The position numbers and the translations under genes are program-made. A DNA stretch of 29,997 nucleotides from the NCBI RefSeq assembly GCF_000485595.1, contig NW_014577506.1, forward strand, positions 130,475 to 160,471. The letters are read 5' to 3'. The stretch comes from Priapulus caudatus. Lineage: Eukaryota > Priapulida > Priapulimorpha > Priapulimorphida > Priapulidae. Positions within the stretch are counted from its first letter, which is position 1; every line of letters begins with the position of its first letter. Under the pieces are notes generated by a model. That model searched no databases. It was not told the origin of the DNA and saw only the letters and a program-made list of their open reading frames with translations. Of the stretch, positions 9,549 to 20,014 are shown piece by piece.

Positions 9549-11276
9549 GTACGATGTGTATTTTACATATTTACCCTTCTTCAGAATTTCGGTAGTTGCA
9601 GGTTTAGTGTTGATATAAATAATACTATTCAGTTGCAATCAAGGCTATATCAATTATATTTACACTATATGCATGATTTGCGGTAAGAGAGCTGATAGAT
9701 TGGGATTTTATTATGAGCTAGTATTGCTGATTTGCGTTTAAATACAAAGCACCTTATGATCAATGAAGCAATCTTGCTATCTTGAAGTTGGCGGGGGGCT
9801 GACATGAGTGCCTCGGGCTTCATGGAAGTTCCAGCAGACGGACTTTTCCGTTTTCTTTTCACGGAAGACCAACCATCGTTAACAACATCGCCATGCAGGC
9901 TGAACGTTGGAACAGATAACGCTGACAGTTATGATGCTATATGGCGATAGGGTGCGATTCTGTGCAAAGCAATAACGAGAGCGTTGTCAAGTTCTGTCTA
10001 ATTGAGCAATCTGCCACATCTAACGACGGACATGAAAATCTAATAAACTGAGAAATTACAAAATGGCCAAACTTTAAACCTCGTTGTCCTGATTGCCGGC
10101 GACAAGAAATGACACCGATTCCTGCTCAAAGATATTAGCAGCCCGGTCACTATCCGGTCTTCTTCGTCTCGGGTCACTACACTGCACTCGACCTAGCCAC
10201 TGCAGCACACCTAGCAGGACCTAGCACGGTGGTTGAAAACCTCAAGGTCTCCAGGTCTACAGGGCTCTGGTAATCGGGGGCATTCTATGAGATGTCGCTA
10301 CTATCCGGTGATAACCAATAGTCAAATAGTCAATAGTCAATAACCAATAGTTATAACCAATAACCAAGTTATTTTGTTATATAACTGCACTTTATTGCTA
10401 TTGTTAAGCCCATGAAAAAGAGATTCAAGATTATCATGAAAACATTCGCTATTTTACTCGAATTTGTTCCGTTCAATATTAGTTAGTTAAATCCTTCCCG
10501 CGCCTTCATACGCATAGCCTATACAGGCGCATAGGCAGTGCTTATCTCCGTTTCTGTAACCCTGAGGCCCCGCAGCTGCTTTCACAGTAAATGCTACAGT
10601 AGGGGGTTAGTCCACTGTAGCACTGCGAGTTAACTTGCCACCCTCTATCTCTATTTGCTGAATGCTAAGCAGAGAAGCCGTGTTTTTTTCAAGTCTTTGG
10701 TATGACCCGGCCGGGACATACCCGTCGGTTGAACCACTGACCTTCCACATACGAAGCGAGCACTCAACCATTGAGCCATCGCAGTCCGTTCAATATGGAT
10801 ATAGATGGTAAATTCTGCTGACGTTTACAAATCGACATGTAGTCTACTCGCACAACTACGTGCAAAACACGCAATACCGTGTAGATCTAAGAAGATGATT
10901 ACTTAATTAAGGTTTCCACCATGGTTACAAGATAAAATGTCTGCTTGTCCTCTCTGGCTAAGACCGGGCCCGGACCATATATAATTGATTATTTTACAAT
11001 ATAGGCATATAATAGATATATACCATTATGATGCTATATATTTACAATAATTATAGTTCTGGCTGCACATAATATAATTGCGATATCTGACAACGTATGT
11101 TTATGGAGAACAATGCAGATGCATCTTATGATTGGAAGGTGTCGCATAAAGGAACATATGGAATACAAACTGGACGCACAAAATGAAATGTCAGTAACAT
11201 ATGTAGAATACTGCTTACACAAAATTTCGGATAGATTTTTATGATATTAATTTCATCTATATGCAATTTCCTGCAG
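9549..11276 (+). other. intron of the SQOR copy
   Basis: Contains a complete minus-strand SINE (10480-10784) and short direct repeats of AATAGTCAATA type near 10315-10370. No other coding signal was seen. Confidence 0.5.
10480..10784 (-). mobile_element. tRNA-derived SINE with 12-bp target-site duplication
   Basis: On the minus strand this starts with a tRNA-like head: A box in GATGGCTCAATGGTTGAGTG, B box in AGTGGTTCAACC. A body follows containing TCATACCAAAGACTTG, then a 3' region near GAAACGGAGATAAGCACTGC and GCGCGGGAAGGATTTAACTA. Similar bodies occur in SINE families shared across marine invertebrates. TCCGTTCAATAT is present at 10468-10479 and 10785-10796, a clean 12-bp target duplication. 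The element is about 305 bp and looks complete. Confidence 0.85.
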
Positions 11277-11334
11277 ATTAAATACGAGTACCTGATCATT
11301 GCTACAGGCATCCAGTTAAACTACGATCGGGCAC
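11277..11334 (+). pseudogene. SQOR: SQOR exon 3 (decayed copy)
   Basis: Acceptor TTTCCTGCAG, then IKYEYLIIATGIQLNYDR in phase 0, the second strand of the FAD/NAD fold ending in the conserved ATG. The nearest donor, CAC|GTAATA, leaves one extra base relative to exon 4, which starts in phase 0 with IKGLP. The exact end is therefore uncertain and a small indel is possible. Confidence 0.8.
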
Positions 11335-11571
11335 GTAATATTTTTTTTACGATTTAACACTTTCAGGCGATTTAAGAGTTTATCTGCTTTTACATATCTA
11401 CATAAGGATATATTTATAAGATTCCAACTTTTATAGACAGCTCATAATAGGAAACCCTCACATATTGTATAAGAATTGTCATAACTACGATTAGTTACAC
11501 CTGTCTTCATAAGCAAAAATCGTCTTTAATATGGCATTAATCATTTGCGTGTATAAAAACTATGCCATTAG

Positions 11572-11766
11572 ATCAAAGGTCTCCCTAAAGCATTCGAAAC
11601 ACCTGGAGTCGGGTCGAACTATTGTAGATGGTAATTGACGAAGACGGCTGAGGCAATTAGAAGATTCAAGGGTGGAGATGCTTTCTTCACGCTTCCAAGC
11701 ACCACCTTCAAGTGCGGCGGAGCTCCTCAGAAGATCATTTATCTGGCGGACGCCCACTGGACAAAC
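11572..11766 (+). pseudogene. SQOR: SQOR exon 4 with in-frame TAA (decayed copy)
   Basis: 195 nt, acceptor CCATTAG, donor AAC|GTATCT. It reads IKGLPKAFETPGVGSNY, then a garbled CRW and TAA (11632-11634), then [40 protein letters not shown]. The Cys in KCGGAPQ matches a catalytic Cys of SQOR. The five codons around the stop do not resemble the family, and a Val-Asp pair is readable in another frame there, which suggests compensating small indels. Confidence 0.85.
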
Positions 11767-12982
11767 GTATCTTCTCCGGTTCGGTTTCTATTCATTAATT
11801 CTTAATATTACATCTAATGAGAGGGTGGCGATCTTCCAGCTTGTCGAGTCTTCGTAAATATGGCCCTGCTGTGCAGACATGTTGGCAGCACTGATGCGGT
11901 GGTATTGCCGATGTACCATATTGAATCACACAGTGAGATGGGCGGAAGTAGTCACGATGATGCACGGTCCACAGGCACTTGGAATGTCTCAATACAAAAA
12001 AAAGGTAAATAAACACTAAATGTATTAACTATCAAAGTCTTAATGTTTCTCTACTCTATTTCGCCTATAATCACCTGTAAATGCCGGTCAAATGCTAATC
12101 TTCAACACACAAGTACACCGCACGCAAGCTGCTGCACACTGACACATAAATATATAGTGTGTGTCAGTATATGTGTGTCTATATATTTATGTGTCAGTGT
12201 GCAGCAGCTAGCGTGTGGTGTACTTGTGTGTTGCAAATGAGCATTTGGACGGCATTTACAGGGAATTGTCGGCAATAATAGGTGAAAGAGAGTAGAGAAA
12301 CATTAAGACTTTGGTAGTAAATAGATTTCGTATTTATTTAGCATTATATTTTATTGAAACGCTCCAAGTGCTTGTGGCACGGTCGATCATTCACGTATTT
12401 GTATCAGATTTATATCGAAGATAGTCGCCCCTCGCTTGGTTAAATATTTTGCTTGATGTTAAGAAGACAGAAGATGTAGATAAATTTATTAAAGAGTTGA
12501 AGTACACTTTATTCACGTTCAGAAATAATCAAACGAGCATCGTCCCTGCGGGGGTGGAATGTGTGTAGATTTTGTTTCATTATTACCGACTGTAACCTCT
12601 ATATCCTACTCTTGTTTGCTTGCTGTTATTAGAACGCTGTGAGGAGCAAGAGTCAGGTGAATTACAATACATCTCTTGGGAGAATATTCGGGGTTAAAAA
12701 GTACCTGGTACGAAGATGTGTTAACAGGTATTTTACCCCGTAATTATGATTGCGATTCATCACAAAAAAAACCGGCCTCAACTTGGAGAAGTTCCATATC
12801 GTGTAATGATCTTCGGAATCGGTAGGCAGCTTGTAGGAGAAGACTCGGGTGTTCTCAGATTGCCATATTTCAAAATTAATGTGCGTGGCGCACGCCTTGC
12901 TTCCCTATCTTCACCGACACATCGTGAATTAGTGGCTATATATAGCGTCTATTGCTGTTGCCGCAGAAATATATGCACACAG
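11767..12982 (+). other. SQOR intron or lost-exon interval
   Basis: The SQOR exon of about 33 residues that should sit here (between the KCGGAPQ exon and the NVDFKRN exon) is not recognisable in any frame. The interval holds a 291-bp fold-back element and otherwise unassigned AT-rich sequence. Confidence 0.5.
12028..12318. mobile_element. fold-back (palindromic) element, about 291 bp
   Basis: Two long inverted arms (about 12031-12157 and 12178-12316) match nearly throughout: CAAAGTCTTAATGTTTCTCT pairs with AGAGAAACATTAAGACTTTG, and GCTGCACACTGACACATAAA pairs with TTTATGTGTCAGTGTGCAGC. A short GT-rich loop joins them. There is no open frame of note. This is a MITE-type fold-back; flanking target duplications could not be fixed with confidence. 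Confidence 0.8.
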
Positions 12983-13101
12983 AGGAATCTAAACGTCGAC
13001 TTCAAACGTAACATGATCGAGGTGAAGCCAGATGTACGCGAGAGGCCGTGTTTGAGATTCTGGACAGTCCGGAGACGCACAATGAGACCGTAACCGCTCA
13101 C
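12983..13101 (+). pseudogene. SQOR: SQOR exon 5 with 2-nt frameshift (decayed copy)
   Basis: Acceptor GCACACAG, donor CAC|GTAAGT. It reads RNLNVDFKRNMIEVKPDVRE, then an extra AG (13043-13044) breaks the frame. After it, AVFEILDSPETHNETVTAH follows in the next frame. Without the two bases the exon would be 117 nt, in phase 0 at both ends, matching the phases of its neighbours. That makes an insertion the simplest reading. Confidence 0.85.
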
Positions 13102-13500
13102 GTAAGTTGTCCTTGTGTTCATTATAGCAGAACTGCCCAGTAAAATACCAGCCCAGTTTAAATTGTTCAGACGAAATTTTGAAAAACTCCCCGTGTTTTT
13201 CCAAACGCTATTGTTTTACTTGGTTGCTAACACTGGCGGCTCCAGGAATGTATGAAATACAACAGTCGGCACAAACTCTACGACAGATGGCGCTCTCGCT
13301 CTGGCTCAATTCGCCACTGCCACAAGTAGATTTCTGTGAGAATTTCTAACGCTTTTTTACCACAAGTTTTACAGTGTCCAGGTTACTCGTATCCTATGTA
13401 ATGAGATTTGTACTAATAAAAGTTGCAAAGATATTAAAAATCCGACCATTATTTTATGACAAATTTGATAAAATAGTGATACGAAATAGTGCGCGGATTG

Positions 13501-13580
13501 CGGCAGTGGTATCATAGAAATCGCAGCCAAATAACCTTATTGGGATATTGGGCTGCGTTTTCTATAAGTGGTATCCTGAG
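13501..13580. repeat. imperfect inverted repeat
   Basis: GTGGTATCATAGAAATCGC against the complement of CTGCGTTTTCTATAAGTGG, with a short spacer, forms an imperfect stem-loop. It may be a small fold-back remnant. Confidence 0.45.
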
Positions 13581-13617
13581 TTGTACGAAGGGGGCGCTGC
13601 ATGCAGTTTGCAGTCGG

Positions 13618-13700
13618 CAGTGGCGGATCCAGGATTTCAAGGAGGGGTGGAAAACACGAGGGGGATATGGAGGCCCTCCCCCAGAATTATTTTAAAATGT
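13618..13700 (+). mobile_element. DNA-transposon-like terminus (CAGTGGCGGATCCAGG)
   Basis: Begins CAGTGGCGGATCCAGGATTT, a sequence commonly seen at the ends of hAT-like and related DNA transposons in invertebrates, followed by G-rich sequence. The other end was not located, so extent and class are open. Confidence 0.45.
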
Positions 13701-14843
13701 AGATAGCAGGAGCTAGATGGTGTTTGAGGCACTTTTAAGTACATGTACAGCCTTCCTTCTGACTACGACAATTATCTTTGTAGTAGAAAAATTGCAGCGC
13801 GGCATTGATTAATGCACGGGGGGGAGTGTATATACGTATAGTGTACGTATGTCATTTTCGGAGGTTGATCAATGTTATGTGAATGTTGGTAAAAACGTTC
13901 TCAGAATGTCAGGAAAACTTTCCTAAAACACGTTATTAGAACGTTACTGAATAATGTTCTGCTAACCTAAAAGAAACATTCCCATAACATACAAGGAACA
14001 TAACTTTGTTAGCTGGGAAGACAGTTCACTAAGATAGTCCAAATTAAATCGAGATAGATATAGTGGCAAGAACCCTAAGCCATCGCTTAAGAATGAACTT
14101 ACGTACTGGAAACTACGATGTCATACGCTCACACACAAACGAGATTAAGACTGACGAATACCGTTTGCGTTGTCTTATATATACGGTCTTAAATTAGTCT
14201 TACACGAACCCCCCTCCAAATAAGGAAACCATCCTTGTAACCTGGTGGCTGTCCGAGAGAGGCACAGCAGATCCCTGGTTTAGAATACATCTCCTCACAC
14301 ACAAGCCAGAGTTAGATTGGCAATCAATCCGTCCACCCCCTTGGCGTAGCTAAGCTAGCGTGCTGCGCACACATCCAGCACGCTCCTTGTTCCAATAGGG
14401 GTATTCCCCTATTGTACCAACCCTCCTCCGGGGAGAGGTCCTGCCCGGCCGTGCCAACTGGTGTAAAAACAGATATCGATACCACGCCTGAACAACACCA
14501 GCGGTTGTGATGCATGGATCAACGCCTGGTAAACACAGCACAACAACAACAGCTCAGCTGCCGACTTCCACGGGCCAACGCCCCCCCCGAACGTGGAAGA
14601 CTCCCGTTTCACACATTTCAACTGCCCTCGTTTACAAGAATCAATCAGCTGGCCTCTATTTTAAAACGAAGTTGTATGATAGAAATGATTAACTTATTTA
14701 AATAATGTAAACCCCGTGCCTACAACATATATGCTTAATATGTTATATACGTATATACTGCCCCGTGATAAAGCATCCTTCGTCAGGCTAGTAGTAATGT
14801 AGCGACCCTCTAGGGGTGAGTCGCCGGCAGAATGGTAGGTTCA

Positions 14844-15128
14844 GTGAGAGAAGGTGGAGGGGAGCGAGCTAGCGGAAAGAGGGAGGAGGAGAAGATGTAG
14901 CGGGGAGAGCGGGAGGAAGAGAGACGTAGATAGAAAGATGGTTACATTAATCTGTACGCACCGCCATCTATTGATGAATAGAATTTTTATGAATTTTTAA
15001 CTTTTTTACTTTTTTTAATTTTTCTCTCAGACGTGCTGATTCTGAAAATATCTTTAGTTTTCCTCTAGGCTGCAAAGTTATCTAGTTATGCGAGTACGAA
15101 CTAATTCGGCTGAACAACTTTATATATA
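14844..15128 (+). repeat. dispersed repeat, copy 2
   Basis: Second copy of the element at 3442-3808, in the same orientation. It shares the GA-rich head, the ATCTGTACGCACCGCCATCT block, the T-rich middle and the tail ATTCGGCTGAACAACTTTAT. It is shorter in the GA-rich head and lacks the CAGAACCA block. Confidence 0.7.
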
Positions 15129-16362
15129 TAGATACACTTTTCTACCGTCCATAGCCGTGCGTATATTAGCCTATGAGCGATACCGCACTTATATTTTTGG
15201 TAATTAATTAAACTATTCATGCTTCAATAAAATTTACGGATACCATAGCTAAAACATGTGTTTATATGTATCTAGAATTTTAGAAATGTAACTCAATTCA
15301 TTTGCGTGATATTAGAGTTAGTACACTTTCCTACGGTCCATAGCTTAATAGCGCATAGTGGTGGTGGTGGGGTTAACGGCTGCATGTGTGCGGCTGCAAT
15401 GCGCCAGCGTGCTCAATAGGAGCGGTGGCCGTTGGAGGGTTCGGAATCGGCGGCCGCCATATGCGCCCGAGGCTACGTTACCGCTCCACGTACGTAGCTC
15501 AAAGGTTGCACACTGCGCGCGGAAAACCATGTTTCTGCAAACTACTTGTATCGTTCGCTGATCAACTACTAGTATGGTTTAGCAAACTAGTGTGGGGGAA
15601 CATGTTGGTGGCGTTATAATGTGTATGGTTGGCGGAAATAGGGTGTGTGTTTGTAAACCGACATATGGTTGGACTAAATTGACAACCGTACACCATAGGC
15701 CACCTGCAGATAGAGACTGACTGTCGCCACGTTCTTTTTAGTGTGAGCCGTTAACTATTGAAAATATAGGAAAACATTGGGTTGGGGAATTTATTGTTAA
15801 AAATCAGAGGTCAAAAGGTCAAACTTAAAATTGTTAGATTCTAATTGTGAGGTGTCTACTACACCGTTGTGATGGAAACTGATAGTTGATATCGTCTTCT
15901 TTTTTGTTGCATTGCAGTTTGAAAGTCGACGAAATTCGAGGTTTTAGCCGGCCAGTGACCGAATAGAGAGGGGATGTCGTGCAACGGATTTATTCATAAA
16001 TTGTAACTGGTATGCTCGACGAACATTTTTTTTTCACTGTGACCTCACAACGTGCTGAATTTCACATATATGCAAGCAAACGATTTTTAGCAGAAAAAAT
16101 TCACCCGCTTAACTGTGTTGTAAATAAATGCCATTATTTTTCAATTCATTTGCGTGTCGATCGAAAACGAAGCAACGAGCCAGATTTTTGTTTGGCTGCA
16201 AAATTTCGGACAATTCAGCCTTAATTGTTATAATTAATAGCATGCGTTCTGTTTGCAAAATCAAGTACAGCAAAAAATTGCATAAAACTTACTGTTGCAT
16301 TGTGTCTGGTGACCATGCACATCATGTACTGAGACGAGTAACGAGTGCCTATAGGCGATAGT

Positions 16363-16413
16363 AGTTTAGCACGCCAGATCAGAGTAGCACACCATATCAG
16401 AGTTGCACGCAGC
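16363..16413 (+). repeat. short tandem repeat, 18-20-bp unit, three copies
   Basis: Three successive units of the type AGTAGCACACCATATCAG, the last truncated. Confidence 0.6.
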
Positions 16414-17361
16414 AAAAACACGTTGCTGTAGCACCAAATTCTCTTTTATTCGTCAAAGGCATGCATGTTTAGTATACATGCAGCTGCCTTTAGAACTGCA
16501 TGCCCAGCTGTAGCTCTAAAACATCTACCCCCCCCAAAAAAAAAGCTATAGTTTTAGAGCTTGCCCGGCTGCAACAATGCTGTGGCCACTTGCACTACTC
16601 TGTCGGTGTGTTCTAAAACTTACTTCCTAACTCTAAGTGAGATTACCGATTGACTAATAGCACAGATGTGTGACGAGAGTGCGTACAGATAAGCGAACAT
16701 GTAGCAATAGTTATCGAATACTGGTAGGATGAGCGATTTGGCTGTGGACCCAGGTAAAAGGGACCTTTAGAATATGCCGCCTCACTCTTCACTCTGGCTT
16801 TTTCTTGCGTAAATCGAACACCTGACCTTTCACCCGACCTTAACACCGCCGTTTACTTTGCAGCTTGTCGCTGCAGCTAACGCTTGCACTGTTGCTGTTC
16901 TACTATTAGTCAGGAGGCTTATGCACGTAACAGAGCCCAAATTTGCAAATTATGAAAGACATTTTTAAGGGTCAAATCTGGGTTCATATGTTCCTAAACC
17001 ATCAAATTTTTTGAGGAGTCCAAAAATTTGACCCCGGGAATCCCCCCCCCTCTATGGGCCCGGTAAGGAATCCGAAACTGTTATTTGCCATATCTTTGCC
17101 CTTCTTTGGTCGATTTGAGCAAAGTTGGAGTCGATTTTTGGGTTTTAAACATTAAGGAATCGATTGAGCGTGGTTTGGAACCTAAATTTGTCATCTATTT
17201 TTTCTATTTTTTTTTCAACCAAGTGGTCATGCACTAACTGAGTGTTTTATTTCCCGCACAACGCCGGGTATCCTGCTAGCATATTTATTTATTTATTTTA
17301 TTATATTATATTTATTTATTTATGCTCCCATCCTCCGCTTTCTTTCAGTGTTGGTTTGCAC

Positions 17362-17405
17362 CACTGATCTCTATTATACTAACGTTAGTATAGTAGAGAT
17401 CAGTG
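17362..17405. mobile_element. 44-bp perfect-type palindrome with 8-bp target duplication
   Basis: Two 22-bp arms meet with no spacer (CACTGATCTCTATTATACTA... and ...TAGTATAGTAGAGATCAGTG) with one mismatch. GTTTGCAC lies directly on both sides (17354-17361 and 17406-17413). An 8-bp duplication and CACTG/CAGTG ends are what a hAT-type transposase would leave. The element appears to consist only of two inverted termini. Confidence 0.7.
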
Positions 17406-20014
17406 GTTTGCACATATGCTGGATGCCCTACCCTTGACTCTTTTATCAATGTTTCACCTGTTCAAATTTCCAAAAAAATGTTCTTTCCAATCTAAACTGT
17501 AAACTTGCCTGATGCCTATGAGGATTCGATTCGATACAAAGCGAGCTTTTCAAGAATGAGCTGAGAGAAGAAGATTGTTGGTTAGCGTCAGTAGTGGAAG
17601 TGATGAAGGGAGGTAATCATTCCATTGACTCACCGGTTTCGTGGACAAAATACCATGCAAGTCTGTCTCGAGACAAATCAGATGACATTGTCACAATAAA
17701 TGTCCCTATGCCCGTCATCTATGCCAAAAGTAACACTGTTGATCTGCAATATCACCTCATGAAGACGGCTGTGGAATACACACAGTACCTAAACCCGGGT
17801 CAGGTCGCAATTGGATGTTCAGATCAGCCATTGTATGCGCTAAAGAAGACTATTCAGTGGTCATGTCCTGCAGCTTTTGGTGATTCTTACTTTGTGTTTA
17901 TGGGTGGCCTGCACATTGAACAGGCTGCGCTGGTCTGCATAGGCCAGCTCCTCAAAGGAACAGGGATGGAGAGTATCGTCACCGCTGCCTCACTGGACAC
18001 TGTGGGCCTTACTACGGCAGTATGTAATTTCAACAACATCAAGAAAGCTCGGTACGTCTTGCAGGTGTTAGCTGTGGTCTTGGCGCGGTTCATGCAGAAC
18101 GCGTATAAAGCTGTTCGAGAAGATGAGTACATCACAACATTTCAGGAGTGGTCAAAGTCACAAAGCGACCCTATGTTCAGCTACTGGTATCACGTGCTGC
18201 ACTACATCAAGGTAGTCCTCATGGTTGTGTGGGCCTTTAGAGAAGCTAACTTGAACTTGTTGATTGTTGCACTCGACTCGATTGCACCCTTATTTTTTTC
18301 GCTAAACCATACACATTATGCTCGCTGGGTCTCTGTGTTCATATATGATCTCAAGACTCTTCTAATCAAGTTCCCCACACTGCACAAGGAGTTAGCGTCG
18401 GGATATTTTGTTGTCAACACAAGAGGCAATGCATTCTCTAAGATATCCCTGGACCAAGCACAAGAACACAACAACAAGAAAATTAAATCAACGGCTGGGT
18501 ACATTGATCTCGTAAATCGCGAGGACAAAGAATATCTTCGTAAGCTTGAACTCTGCCTGCCAGAAATTCACCAATATTTGTCTGCAATAGAGGGGCCTAC
18601 ATTAGCTCAAGGTCACAAGGAGATCACCCCTTCCTTTATCAGCAAGTTCATATCAGACTGTCGAAAAGTTCACAGTAAAATTATCATCAATCCATTTACC
18701 TCAGAATTGTTTGGAAGACTGAATTCCTCCTATATCTTCCCAGAGGTCATTGTCGATGATGCAGGAAGGGTGTTCACAATTGGAGTGCAACAGTATGACG
18801 AGTTTCGTCGCACTAGATTCGTCTATGGAAGTGAAGATGTTATCAAATCAAAGGTAACAAGAAACGTGATGAAGCTTCCAAGCAGTGCCGATGATGTCGG
18901 ATTTGAGAACCCTCGTATCAAGGTCACCCAGCAACTGTTCAACAAATTAACAAATGCTTGCAAGAACCGTGAATCGGAGACAGAGAAACCTTTCGAGGGG
19001 GAGATAACCGGATTACCTGAGTGATTCGTCAAAAAAGATGGATCTCCTTATCACAGTCCAAATACACAGATTTTAGCTGACATCACCGAAAACGCGGTTA
19101 CATCAAGTCCATTCCATCGGTGCAGTATTTCCAGAGGGGTCAACCTTGAATGAATTTGTCTCCAGGGTCCTGCAGAGCATTAAGAACACTGCCACGCGCC
19201 TGGGCGCGTCTCGAATCGATATTGTAGCAGACCAGTATAACCCGTTAAGCATCAAGAGCCTCACCCGCTCGGAAAGGAAGTCCAAATGTTCAGGACAGCA
19301 AGTTAACTTGACTGGTGATAGCACTGTCCCGAAGGATATGTCTAAATCCTTTCTCACAGATGATCAGAACAAGAGTTAATGCACTAATTGCGGAAAGCTG
19401 TGATAACCCATCCTCCTGGTCCTGGAAGAAAAATTTCTGTGTCACTAATGGTCTTAGAAATGTTCTAACGAATGCTGGTGAAAGGACTATATACATGCCA
19501 AAAATGGAAACCCTAGAAGAGGCGGACAACAGGATGGTGTGCCATATAATTGACATGTTGGCATGTGGTTTATCGCGATTGACTGTACGGACAGTTGATT
19601 CGGACGTCATTGTCATTCTTCTCGCCTTTATGCCCCAGTTCCTCAAGATCGACCCTGACTTTGAGCTTCATGTTAATTTTAACTCTGGAAAGAACAAGAA
19701 GAACATTCATGTCAATGTTTGTTATGAGTCATTAGGGGGACGACGTCTGCTTAGCCTTGCCATTCTTCCACTGCTCCACTGGCGCCGATTCTACCTGCTC
19801 TTTCTACAAGCTGACCAAGAAGATGTGGGTTTCTCAATAGAATAAGTGCTCGATGAGGGATGAACTGACAGAGGCATTTAAACAACTGAGCTGGTGCCCA
19901 GCAGAACAAGTGATCCTCAGCACAGAAAAGATACTTGTGGATTTTGTGTGCTATGTATACTCAAAGAGGGCTGTGTACCATGATCTCAATGAACTGCGCT
20001 TCTCAATGTTTCAG

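Larger units (their letters stand above)
13102..17521 (+). other. first part of the large SQOR intron, mostly unassigned
   Basis: Holds a small inverted repeat (about 13501-13580), a transposon-type end (13618), the second copy of the dispersed repeat (14844-15128), a GC-rich stretch at 15355-15520 with no clear gene, short tandem repeats at 16363-16413, and a 44-bp palindrome (17362). No exon of a known gene was recognised. Confidence 0.5.

Noticed and set aside
16513-16562. AGCTCTAAAAC / GTTTTAGAGCT inverted pair resembling a Cas9-type CRISPR repeat
   Set aside because: A single inverted pair beside C/A homopolymers in animal DNA, with no spacer array and no cas gene; chance likeness.
17594-17596. 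GTG as the start codon of the 476-residue frame
   Set aside because: The family-like reading continues upstream without a break to 17522 (ELFKNELREEDCWLASVVEV); the GTG is internal.
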